64,000 nt of DNA from Plectosphaerella cucumerina. Taxonomy: Eukaryota > Ascomycota > Sordariomycetes > Glomerellales > Plectosphaerellaceae. This document shows positions 31,801 through 41,868 of this stretch, piece by piece. A program made the translations under genes and the position numbers. Numbering within the stretch: the stretch's first letter is position 1; the number at the start of each line of letters is the position of its first letter. The notes beneath the pieces are model-generated. The model did not search any database. It was given only the letters and a program-made list of their open reading frames with translations, and had not been told where the DNA came from. The stretch is taken from assembly GCA_020746995.1 (NCBI GenBank), contig JAGPXD010000003.1, positions 1,798,001 through 1,862,000 on the forward strand. The letters are read 5' to 3'.

Positions 31801-33239
31801 TGCTCCATTCCAAATGCATGGCGTCGGCAAGATCCTGAACGAACTTGCGGTCCGCGGCATTGAGGCTGGTGCCAAGATCAAGGGGCTCCTTGGTCGGTTT
31901 CTTGAGGAAGGGCTTGATCGCGCTCTTCCACAGTTCCTTTTGCGGGGTCGTCATGACGATTCCTGTCTTCTTCTTGGCAGGTAGGGATTTGTTAAGGCCC
32001 TCCTGCTGCTCGCTGAGCAGCTTGGACTGGAACCATCGTTCGTCGGCGACGTCGGCCTCGAACTGCTCCTTCTCGCCCTTGGCCAGCTCGTTCAGGAGAC
32101 GTGCAAGGCGATCCAGCTTGATGACACCACCTTCGTTGATGTAGCCATCACACTCTGGCAGGATCTTCTTGTAGATCCTGAACATGGCTGCCAGTGCTCC
32201 TTCGTTAATGTGGAGTCTGGGGAGGTTGGGCAAGAAATCGTTGCCGACGAAGAAACCCATGAGGATGAAGTCGTCAATGACTCTCTCAAGATCATAGGGA
32301 AAGCTCAGGACGCCTTCCCCCTTGAGCTCCTGGAACTCCATCTCCAGATACTCCCTGACGATGCAAAGATGTAAGAGGTAGAAGTTCTGGTGCTCAAGCT
32401 CCCGGTTCTGCGACTTCTTGTCCCTGCCAAAGGTGACCTCCTCTCGGAGAAGGCAGAAATGAGGGTCATGGCTGAGCAGGCCCAGCATGATGAGATCCGC
32501 ATCCAGGCCATACAGACAGTGGCGCACATTGTGGTCGTAGTCGGGCTGTGCCTTTTCGGTCCTGATGTACTCCATGATCTTGTGCTCGCCTTCGCCAGGA
32601 ACTTCGTGTCCGGACAGGATGATCTCGCAACCCTGCCAGTCGGCGTCCTCGGAAACCTTCTTGTTGACGAAGTACTTGAGCTGCTGCGACAACTTCGCCA
32701 TGAACTCTGTTCCGGGAGTGATGCAGTTGCTGTCGAAGGGGGGCTCCTTCGGCATCTCGACGCCGTCCTTGATGGCCTTTTCGCGGGCCGTCTCGGCGTC
32801 CAGGGCTGTCCTGAAGCGACGAGCACGCTGCTGGTTCATCTTTGCGCGGGGCGCAACACCGTCGATGGCCATGTAGAAGACCTTCTTGGGCTTGATCTTG
32901 CTGAAGAGATGCTCTATGTAGTTGAAGATGCGGATGAACATCTCCTCCTCACTGAGTCGAAACGTTGTGTCTTCGCCAGCATCCTTGTGAGTACAGTTGT
33001 GGATGATTCCGTTCATGTCCAGCTATCGGCACCATGGTCAGTTCAAAGGGACTGGGCTGCTTGTGGGAAATGGGGCGCCGCGAACGTAAAGGCAGTCGAA
33101 CTCGGGAATTCGGTTGTCGGCGATGACTTGGGAGATGGCTGGGTAGCGCTCCGAGAGCCATCTGAAGAATTTGGGAACACTGGAGGACGACTGTCAGCGG
33201 AGGGGTCTAGAGAGGATAGAAGGCGCGGGCGTACCCCAT
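28835..33239 (-). CDS. XRN1: 5'-3' exoribonuclease 1 (Xrn1/Exo II)
   Basis: Xrn1 is the cytoplasmic 5'-3' exonuclease that degrades decapped mRNA. Four exons, 33235-33239, 33086-33179, 31414-33022 and 28835-31362, encode 1411 residues. The rebuilt start is MGVPKFFRWLSERYP; the first exon supplies only five bases (ATGGG). Catalytic acidic residues are in place: D35 (LYLDMNGIIH), D87 (AIDGVAPRAKMNQQRARRF), E177/E179 (VPGEGEHK), the pair in YGLDADLIMLGL, and D in VGNDFLPNLPRLH. This wording (IHNCTHKD, RLSEEEMFIRIFNYIEHLF) separates Xrn1 from nuclear Rat1. The domain called D1 and an SH3-like region follow (for example QKFALGDRVTYVSATGKVPVGTRG). The C-terminus is Gly/Arg-rich (RGRGRG repeats), likely an RNA-binding tail. 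Introns are 55, 63 and 51 nt. Confidence 0.97.
33235..33239 (-). other. 5-nt initial coding exon of XRN1
   Basis: ATGGG, then a GTACGC donor; the acceptor CTCCAG at 33180-33185 joins to T GTT CCC AAA TTC TTC. Together they read Met-Gly-Val-Pro-Lys-Phe-Phe, the invariant Xrn start. Confidence 0.8.
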
Positions 33240-34358
33240 GATGGGCGTTGAAGATCCAAGACTGGGGTGGCAAGAAGTGCGCTGTTGTCGCTAAACAGCA
33301 ATGTGTGTCGAACGAAGAATCTAGTCTCGTCAAGCTGATTTTCAATCTGCTGCGAAACAGAATGAGGCTGTCGCGGTTTGCGCTGCGGTCGTGATAAGAG
33401 CTGGTAAAGTTGAGAAAGCCTGAGAGGGCGGCCGACCCGAACTGAGAATCAAGAGAACGTTGCAAAAGCACCAGGCTCCAACAAGAGAACAGGGAGCTCG
33501 GGGGTCGAGCTGTGTGTCGATGTGCAGAGGTGCGCTGTTGATGTTGCTAGATGGAACAAGTCGGGCTGTCGATTCGGAGGAATCGTTCGAAGGGTTCGGG
33601 CAACCTGGTTCTATTGGGAGCCTCCTATTGGTGGCGCAAGTCTCGTCGTCAGAAGTGGGGAGTCATCCGGCGGGCAGCTTGCTCCTGCAAGCGGCACAGT
33701 GGGGGTGGGACGGTCATTGCCCCAAAATGCGATACCTGGAGCACTGGAATTTGAGTGTTCCATTCCCCACTGCACGCATCACCACCACCGCTTGACGACG
33801 GCCATCAGGGTAAGTTCATTTGATCTAAGCATCGGCTCATAATACTTAGACCTTTCATCTCGCCGAGCGTATTGGAACAGCCAGCCCTACACTTTCCCCT
33901 GGTCGAGACAGCTAGATCAAATTGATGAATCTACAGAACCCCTCCCGTCAAACATCTGACACTTGCCCAACTTGATCGAAGAAATGAAAGAGAGAACAGC
34001 TGCTTGTGATGTGATTCGAGTTATTCCTAGGATTCATGCACCTTCTAGATAGGGCATGCGCAAGGGATTGCTGTACCTGCCTCTGTGAACTTGAATTCCA
34101 GTGTCCCCCCGGCAGCTCGGGCCCTGCTCCGCGTTCAAGTAGGTGGCCCACTATTTCTACTTTACGCGACCCGCCAGCTCTATTCGCGTCTTCTTTCTCT
34201 GAACCGCGTTTCCGACCGCTGGCCTCCTACCACCTAACCAACTTCGATCCCCAAGGCCGGCTTACAACTACCCGCCCAGATTCTCCATACAGCCCGCGAT
34301 TGCATCTCACGCTTTTCTATCAGGTTCCCCAATTTGACGTCGCCGGGTTGACAGCACA
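33240..34358. other. Divergent intergenic region XRN1 / HAT2
   Basis: 1.1 kb with both promoters and leaders. The last ~200 bases before HAT2 are pyrimidine-rich on the plus strand. No other feature seen. Confidence 0.6.
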
Positions 34359-35964
34359 ATGGCGCCTGCACAGGTTGTGGATGATGTCGATGGTAAGGCT
34401 CCGTGCCAACGGGCGCCCTCCATCAATCGCCTACGCGGCGCTGACTGCTATCTTAGTCGACATGGCCCAGGAGGAGGACTTCGACCAGGAGCAGCGCCTC
34501 ATCAACGAAGGTAGGTCGAGACTCGAGCGAGGGGAAGGCCCAGTCCAGCGCTGACCAGCTTGGCGCAGAATACAAGACGTGGAAGAAGAACAGCCCGTTT
34601 CTCTATGACATGATTCTCAGGTAAGTTCGCTTCCACAAGGCGGCGCAACGTTGGACTCATACTGAATTCATCCGCCGACAGCACCGCTCTCGAGTGGCCA
34701 ACTCTTACGACCCAGTGGTTCCCCGATGTCACCGAACCGGAAGGCGAAAACTACCGCGTGCACCGCCTTCTCCTCGGCACACACACCTCCGAAGATGTGC
34801 CCAACCACCTGCAGATCGCCGAGGTCAAGGTCCCCAAGACCGCTGAACCCAGCGCCGACGACCTCGACGAGGAGCGCGGCGAGATCGGCGGATACGCCAA
34901 GTCGGGAGGCAGTGCCCCCATCCAGTTCAAGATTGTCCAGAAGATCGACCACCCGGGCGAGGTGAACAAGGCGCGCTACCAGCCACAGAACCCCGACATC
35001 ATCGCGACGCTCTGCATCGACGGCAAGATCCTCATCTTCGATCGCACCAAGCACAGCCTTTTCCCCGACGGCAACGTGAGCAGCGAGATCGAGTTGGTCG
35101 GCCATAAGCTGGAAGGCTACGGACTGAGCTGGAACCCTCACGAGCAGGGATGCCTGGCCTCCGGCAGCGAGGACACGACCGTCTGTCTTTGGTGAGTCCG
35201 CTGTAGGCTCATGCAATTTGAGTCTGTTTATCTAACCCATATCTCCCAGGGATATCAAGACGGTACAGGACGGAAACACCAGCCTCAAGCCCACTCGGCG
35301 ATACACACACCACACGCAGATCGTCAACGACGTCCAGTACCACCCGGTCTCAAAGTCCCTGATCGGAACCGTGTCCGATGATCTTACGATGCAGATCATC
35401 GACGTGCGCTTGCCCGACACCACCCGTGCTGCCGTCTCAGCAAAGAGGGGTCACTCGGATGCTATCAACGCGCTTGCCTTCAACCCTGGCTCAGAAACCC
35501 TGGTTGCCACTGCGTCTGCGGACAAGACCATTGGTATCTGGGACATTCGGAACCTCAAGGAGAAGATCCACACCCTGGAGGGCCACAACGATGCCGTCAC
35601 TTCCTTGTCCTGGCACCCTCAGGAGGTTGGCATTCTCGGCAGCGGTAGCTACGACAGGCGAGTCATCTTCTGGGACCTGTCCAGGGTTGGTGAGGAGCAG
35701 ATGCCCGAGGACCAGGAAGACGGCCCGCCGGAACTGTAAGTCCACGTTTTGTCAGTCCATCATGCACTCGAACTAATCACAGCCAACAGTCTCTTCATGC
35801 ACGGTGGCCACACCAACCACCTCGCCGACTTCTCCTGGAACCCGAACGACCCGTGGCTGGTCTGCAGTGCTGCAGAGGACAACCTGCTGCAGATCTGGAG
35901 GGTTGCCGAGTCGATCGTAGGACGGGACGATGGCGACATGAGCCTGGATGAGATTGACCGGTAG
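34359..35964 (+). CDS. HAT2: Histone-binding WD40 protein Hat2 (RbAp46/48 family)
   Basis: Hat2 is the histone H4-binding subunit of the type B histone acetyltransferase complex; paralogues (Msi1/RbAp48) act in CAF-1 and PRC2. Six exons, 34359-34392, 34457-34510, 34569-34620, 34682-35191, 35250-35735 and 35790-35964, encode 436 residues; introns are 54-64 nt. The N-terminal H4-binding helix reads RLINEEYKTWKKNSPFLYD, followed by ALEWPTLTTQWFPD, both hallmarks of this family. Blades contain HPGEVNKARYQPQNPDIIAT, GHKLEGYGLSWNPHEQGCLA, HTQIVNDVQYHPVSKSLIGT, GHSDAINALAFNPGSETLVA, GHNDAVTSLSWHPQEVGILG and GHTNHLADFSWNPNDPWLVC. The acidic GEEQMPEDQEDGPPELLF loop is typical. The start MAPAQVVDDVD follows an ACAATGG context. 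The choice of Hat2 over other RbAp48-like paralogues is likely but not proven here. Confidence 0.93.
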
Positions 35965-36593
35965 ACTAAGTAGCGAGTCAACCCGACAGATTGCTGCTGG
36001 GTCTTGTACAGGGGAGAAGAGCCCGCTGTTTCTCGTGGTCATGTGGTAGTTTCGGCGTTTGCAACGGCGGCGGGGCGAAGGACGGAGAGTGCCTGGCAGG
36101 TCTCTGCTTCATGTTTGGTACTTTTTCCTCGCAAGTTCATCGAAGCCTTGGGCATATTGCTCTATTTTTCCATACGTTCGTGGCCAGATACCCAGAAACA
36201 TGTGTTTTTGGCCCCGCTCTTTCCTTTATTGTCAGTCTGGGTTATTGCTTCAAGCTTGCTCTATTGACCAGTGAATTTGCAGGCCAGACGTGGCATTGTT
36301 CATCTGCGCATTGTCTATTCCTCAGGCTGCCAGCAGTACCTGAGGCCCCCCCTTTCTTGGTGGAATTCGCTCGAAAGAAAGGGGAGGAAACATTGCGGTA
36401 AAACGAAACTGCTTTTCAACCAACACTGCATCAACAGCACGCGTGGATTCGCAACCTCCCTACCACCCATACCTCTGTTCCTAACTCACTCGATCCTCAT
36501 CCACCACCATCACCCATCGGCCCTTCACCCAGATCTTTTTTCTTCGACCAGTTCCCAATCCCAACACCTTTCCAACACGGAAAGCCACACACC
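35965..36593. other. Intergenic region HAT2 / F-box-like gene
   Basis: Tandem genes on the plus strand. The last ~120 bases are pyrimidine-rich with CATCCACCACCATCACCC-type sequence, a likely leader. Nothing else recognised. Confidence 0.6.
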
Positions 36594-38633
36594 ATGAACC
36601 AAACGGCAATGGAGACGGCGCCCTTCGAAAGCGTGCCTCTAGCACCACCGGGAGTCACCTTGAACCATTTCCAGGCCTACATCGAGGAGACCAAGGCCCT
36701 TCTGGCGCAGAGATACCCCGGCGCCGAATTCTCAAACGACATGCTCGCCGCAGTCATCAAGGCCCGCGCGCAAAAGGAGCTCGAATCTGCACGCGCACAA
36801 GAGGCCGCACTCCTCCGTCAGGGATTTGTGCCCCCTGTTGTCAGTGAGGAGGAGCTCGCTGGCGAAGGTATCATCCATGACGACGACGCCATCAACGACT
36901 CTCTGCTGAATGGATTCGACACTCAGGACTGGCGAGAGGCCGAGGATCAGGAGTCCATGGAACATGAACGGACCAGGCGCCTCCGGATGTCGAACCCTCT
37001 CCATGCCTTCCAGAGCAGCTTCGGCCGGATGGACGTTCAGTTCAAGCTCATCGACCGACTCTCAGAGAGCACTGAGCTCATTGTCGAGGTCTGTCGCTAC
37101 CTCGAGCCCCGCGACATCACCACGCTCTACTCCGTCAGCAAGCGGTTCCACGAGACTCTCGACGCCAATATCACATCCAGCATCCGCATGTGGGTGCGCG
37201 CCCACGCCGAGGAGAGCGGCGAGATCTTCTCCTTCCGCCTCTACCGCAAGATGTGCATGCCCGACCCGGCCGGACGCACCAATGGCTTCAGTAGTCTCAA
37301 TCCGAACCCACTCGATCCCGCCCAGAACAGTGTGCGTCTGGTGCCGACGCTCCGATGGTACGAGATGGTTGTTCTCCGAGAGGACTGCATCGACGACATC
37401 ATTGAAGCCCTGGAGAACGCCGGTCACCGCCTACCGTACGGCATGGAGAGCACGCTGAAGAAGATGTGGCTCTTCATGGATGTCGCCACCAACAAAGGTC
37501 GACGGGACATGCTCCAGAACCAAGCTCTCTGGACAACCGACGACCTCTACCACGGGCAGATGTTCTTCACCAAGCTCAACATGTACTTTGCCGACCCCAT
37601 CTGGCCCGAGAGGGGCACCAATACAATGTCTGCGCTCATGCTTGGCCAGCGCGGCCTCTGGAAGCTATGGCAGATGCTCACTGGCCGGGCCTTCAAGACC
37701 CGAGAGGAGTACGAGCAGCTCAAGGTCCGGTACGATTATGTTCCCACTATGCAGCAATTCCGCACCGCCATGTTCGGTCAGCGTATTTGCGGCGTCCACG
37801 CCAGCGAGGTCGGAACCGTCCATCTCGAGGGCTGGGGTCGTGGGGCAGGCCATCTCCTCCGTCCTGATGAGTTTATCCCCCTCGAGGCCACCAGGCGCGG
37901 TTTCACCATCGACAAGCACATCATCTACATGATTCTATGGGGCCGCCTCGACTACCCCATCTCCGAGGACGTCCATATCGACTTAGCCGAGGAAACCTTC
38001 TACGAATGCTGGGGCTCCGAGTCCGAGGATGAGGGCGAGGACGAGGACGAGGACCTTGAGGCATGGCGCATCCTCCCCCCTTGCGAGAAGGCAGAGATCA
38101 TGCAGGAGCGCGCAGTCACCGATTTGGATCGCCACTACCTCGAACGCGTCCACGATGCCGTCACACAGGCCCGCATCAACAACAGCCCATCCGACGAGCA
38201 GCCCCGAGTGTCCTCGCTTCAAAGCGCTGCTCCGATCGACTTTGGTGATGGGATCGACTTCTCCGCCCTTCCCGACCCGAACCACATTGCGCCACGCATC
38301 GCTACCCTCGAGGCCATTTGTGCCACCGCCGTCCTCAAGAACCACCACGAGACACCTGTCATCACACCTGCTATCCAGGCTGCCCTCGACAGGGCCAGTG
38401 CCACTGTCCACCGCGATGTGGGACTCACGGACTACGTTTACCGCAAGCTCTACGGACCTGTTGGCGTGTCTCTTGACCCGGCGCTGATGGACAAGGGGGA
38501 CCAGGCGTGGGTGGACTATGAGCAGGATGACGACGATGAAGCCTGGTCAGAATACGTGGAATGGATCAACACTCCGGAAGACAGCGACGAAGAGGAGGAG
38601 GAGGATGATGAGTATGCCGAGTTCTTCCAATAG
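36594..38633 (+). CDS. Fungal F-box-like domain protein of unknown function
   Basis: The intronless frame encodes 679 residues and starts at CACCATGAACC. Residues 156-192 (LSESTELIVEVCRYLEPRDITTLYSVSKRFHETLD) have the F-box pattern: Leu/Pro-start helix, then a leucine-rich stretch ending in a conserved RFH. The leading Leu-Pro of a standard F-box is replaced by Leu-Ser, so Skp1 binding is uncertain. A large globular region (about 190-460) includes LRWYEMVVLREDCIDDIIEALE, WLFMDVATNKGRRDML, MFFTKLNMYFADPIWPERG and LGQRGLWKLWQMLTG; it looks like the conserved fungal-only part. An N-terminal helix (25-75) precedes an acidic stretch, and the C-terminus is very acidic. If the F-box works, this would be a substrate receptor of an SCF ubiquitin ligase; the substrate is unknown. 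Confidence 0.7.
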   Translation: MNQTAMETAPFESVPLAPPGVTLNHFQAYIEETKALLAQRYPGAEFSNDMLAAVIKARAQKELESARAQEAALLRQGFVPPVVSEEELAGEGIIHDDDAINDSLLNGFDTQDWREAEDQESMEHERTRRLRMSNPLHAFQSSFGRMDVQFKLIDRLSESTELIVEVCRYLEPRDITTLYSVSKRFHETLDANITSSIRMWVRAHAEESGEIFSFRLYRKMCMPDPAGRTNGFSSLNPNPLDPAQNSVRLVPTLRWYEMVVLREDCIDDIIEALENAGHRLPYGMESTLKKMWLFMDVATNKGRRDMLQNQALWTTDDLYHGQMFFTKLNMYFADPIWPERGTNTMSALMLGQRGLWKLWQMLTGRAFKTREEYEQLKVRYDYVPTMQQFRTAMFGQRICGVHASEVGTVHLEGWGRGAGHLLRPDEFIPLEATRRGFTIDKHIIYMILWGRLDYPISEDVHIDLAEETFYECWGSESEDEGEDEDEDLEAWRILPPCEKAEIMQERAVTDLDRHYLERVHDAVTQARINNSPSDEQPRVSSLQSAAPIDFGDGIDFSALPDPNHIAPRIATLEAICATAVLKNHHETPVITPAIQAALDRASATVHRDVGLTDYVYRKLYGPVGVSLDPALMDKGDQAWVDYEQDDDDEAWSEYVEWINTPEDSDEEEEEDDEYAEFFQ

Positions 38634-39725
38634 TGGAACGTTATGTATATGGTTCCACGCCGAGTTGCAGATGTAGCGTATCTCTGGGACTCCAGGATCA
38701 GGCGGGATATCAGTGACGCCAGTTTAAACCTCACTTCAGATAGCCTGACTAGTACTGTCACAACACGAAGCAACCTGTCTGATATGCATCTGCATTCTCT
38801 GTGCAAGCAATTCTTATAGTAAGCAACAGCAAATAAGTGACAAAATTGCAATGACAAAGGTATTAATCAGTCAGCCCGCCTGACCTGTTCACTCCCCGAC
38901 TCCCCAGCTCTGCCGCCCATCCAGTCCAGCCGTGTAGAATCCATCTCCAAGCAGGTGTGAAAGACCAAAGTCCAAATGCCAAGCGCGGGTACTGGGAGAA
39001 AAAAAGTGCGGAAGCGTGTTAAAGACAGGAGGAGAAGAGGATGTGAGAAGGTAGGAGGGGGGAAATCAAGAGGGGAGGAGGTTGTTGTTGGTTGTTGGTG
39101 AGGTTGGTGGAAGTCGCAGAGAAGGCAGGGTGTAAGGTGTGTGATGAAGGAAAAGGGGGGGAGGAAGAGAGAAAAACAAGAGTGCAGAAAGATCGAGAAC
39201 CGCAAAGTCGAGAAGGCAACGCGCATGGCCGAGGTATTCCGTGCCCACTCCCCTCGCTATGCAACTCTCCCAATCCTGTGCCCGCTGCCAGACCGCAAAT
39301 CATGCGCGTAGACGACCCCTGACCCCGATGTGCAAAAGGCTCGCTCCAGTCCCCAATGTAGCCTGCCCCTGTATACAATTTGATGCGTGGTGGCATCAAG
39401 CGAGCAACTCCGCCGAGGTGTCCGAGTTCCATATCCGTATAATACCACTCGTGGTGTATCTCAAAGCCATGAGAGCAAACTTTTGTTTTGTTTCCGCCGT
39501 CCGTGCTGGTGTTTGTGTGTCGACAATGTCTCGGGACTGGGGCTGTTCCAGACTAGGTTTTCGGGCCGCCTGCCGAGACGGAAAGCAAAGGTGTTCCGAC
39601 GGCGGCCCAGATGATGATTCGCAACAGGTAAACAGTCCTTCTATCTTCACCCCCGTTCCGAAGCCGTGATTTTGTGCCGCAAAGTATTCACAGATAAAAC
39701 AGAGTCAGGTGACCTGTCGTGCCCT
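38634..39725. other. Convergent intergenic region F-box-like / NRP1-like
   Basis: 1.1 kb. The part around 38990-39200 is strongly purine-rich on the plus strand (GGAGG/GAAG runs with TTG repeats). The open frames inside it are low-complexity. No gene called. Confidence 0.55.
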
Positions 39726-41868
39726 TCAAGCGGGAGACTTGTTGGGAGGTGCGGAGCCGCCGTTCTGGCGAGCGTCGTTGCCGCTCACGGAGAGACCGCC
39801 GATGCCGCTGGAGAGGAACGCGAAGGGGTCGTTCTCGTTCTGAGAGTAGAAGTTGGAAGGCCCGGCAGAGGCGGGGCCGTTGGTGGCGGAAGAGAAGGCG
39901 GCCTCGGCGGCGCGGCTGTCGAAGGGACCGGCAGAGTGGGCGCCGGGAGCAGGACCGAAGTGAGTGTTGAGAGACGAGGGGTAGGGAGCCGCACCGGCGC
40001 CGAGGCCCGAGGGAAGGGCGTAGGTGCTGGGAGGTCCGCCAAAGTGCTGCTGCTGGCCGCCGTAGCCACCACCGGAACCGAAGTTACCGCCGGCAGAGGC
40101 GAAGGGGCCGGGGCCAGGAGTGCCGGCCATGGAGCCCTGGTTCATGTTGTAGTTGGATCCAGCATCCATCGGCGAGGGATAGCCGCCAGCATCGGCGACG
40201 ACGGCAGCACCAGCGCGGCTAGCACCACAGCGGAGGCAGCAGACGTTCTTGGCAAAGTTGTGGTAGCCGCAGACCTCGTTTCCACACTTCCAGTCGCCAG
40301 CGCGGAAGGGGACAACGCCGCTGCCGCCCATGCGGCCGCCGCCACCGTGCATGTGGCCGTGGTGCTGGTGCTGGTGAGGAGGGGGCATAAGCTGGGGAGG
40401 TCCGTAGCCACCACCGCCATAGCCGCCACCACCACCACCGTAACCACCGCCCATGTCGCCCTGGGGGCCCGCACCCATGGCGGGGAAAGAGCAGCGGAAG
40501 CACGCAGTGCGACGCTGGAAGTTCGAGAAGCCGCAGGACGGGCAGGTCCAGTCTCCGGGGCGGGGACGGTTCTTGCTCGGGGGGAAGGGAGTGAGGATCT
40601 CGGCGGCGCGGTCAAGGACGCGGCTGGACGACGGGGACACTTCGATGGCCTTCTCGTTGAGGGCACGGCCGTTCATGCACAGGCTCTCGGCCGCCTAAGA
40701 AGCAAATGGAAGTCAGCGGGCTTGTACAAGCACGCAGAAAGATGTACTCGGCGGAGAAGGACTTACCTCCTCATGGGAAGAGAAGACGGCAAATCCACTA
40801 CCAGTGGGCTTGTGCTGCTCGGGGGTGCGGAGAGTCCAGAAGGCAATGGGGCGGCCGCCGAACTGGGTGAACCAGCTCTCCAGCTCCGACTGCGTAGTAT
40901 CATGGGGAAGACCGGACATGTGCAGGACCTTGCTTCGCTCGGAGAGGAAGGCACGGACGTCGGCGCGGGCGTCCATGGGACGGGTCAGGACGTCAGGGTG
41001 CTCGTGGGCGGGCTGAGACTTGCGAATCAGGCCGCGGAGGACGCGGGCCAGAGTCAACGCCTCCTCGATGGCACGACGAGGCGAGGCCGGGGCCAGAGCC
41101 TGGAGGTGGAAGGGGAGGTTGTGCTTGATGGGAGCGCTCGACTGGACGGGCTCGACCTCGAGGGCGGCGCAGATGTTGGTCAGCATCGACGGGCCAAAAG
41201 GCAGAGACTCGGGGTGGTGCTGCTGCCACCTCTGGTATTCGGTGCGGAGGTCGAAAGTCCGCGAGTGCTGAAGGTAAGGGGGGAGAACAACAGCCTTGTC
41301 GCGGGCCTCGCGGGGAAGCTGGACACGGAGGTCCCAGGCATCGAGGGTGACGAAAACGAAGTCGAGGTTCTGCGAGGTCAGGTGTTCGTTGGCAAACGCA
41401 TCAAAACGGTTGATCGCATCTCTAAAGGATCCAGCGTTCCTGACGTGCTCCCAGGTCAAAGTCGTCAAGCTCGCTGCGGGCGCGGACGGTCAGTTTTCTG
41501 AAGCTCGATGCTCGGCCGCAGGCAGTAGAGATGCCGAGGTCGGGGCGGGAGAAGTTTCCCGGGCGTATATGTACTCACTGCAAAGGGGAGTAATAGGGGT
41601 GTTGATGGGCTTGACCAGGACGCTCTCGCGGGTAATCTGGACGGCGGGATCGGTTAGCCCAAGTCTCTCGTGGCACAAAGGATGCAGACAGCCATGGGGA
41701 GCCACTTACCTCTTCGAGGGACTTTGCATCGACCAACATCCAGCCCAGCTCGATGACTTCGGCAGAGTCCTTTGTGACGTAGACACCATGCTCGTCGCAG
41801 GTGGTAGCGACGTGAATCACGACATAGCGATCGAAGGCGGGCTGAGAGCCCTGCTGAGAACCGGACAT
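39726..41868 (-). CDS. NRP1: RNA-binding protein with pseudo-exonuclease, RRM and two RanBP2 zinc fingers (Nrp1-like)
   Basis: Exons 41710-41868, 41579-41636, 40767-41473 and 39726-40694 encode 630 residues; introns are 73, 105 and 72 nt. Residues ~13-220 have the layout of a DEDDh 3'-5' exonuclease, but the first motif reads VVIHVATTCDEHG where active relatives have D-x-E (H19, A21 here). Exo II keeps D120 (VTLDAWDLRVQL); the last motif reads SPRRAIEEALTLARVL, lacking the His and Asp. An RRM follows (RNP2 VLHMSGLP, RNP1 GSGFAVF; an intron cuts it). Then come two RanBP2 fingers: DWTCPSCGFSNFQRRTACFRC and, with a CX4C start, DWKCGNEVCGYHNFAKNVCC. The tail is Gly/Ser/Pro-rich. The order matches fungal proteins annotated after yeast Nrp1, a putative RNA-binding protein linked to stress granules. 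Name by resemblance, moderately sure. Confidence 0.78.

Noticed and set aside
39666..41501. 611-codon plus-strand open frame
   Set aside because: Antisense to the NRP1-like gene, whose spliced product has recognisable RRM and zinc fingers; the plus-strand translation is low-complexity.
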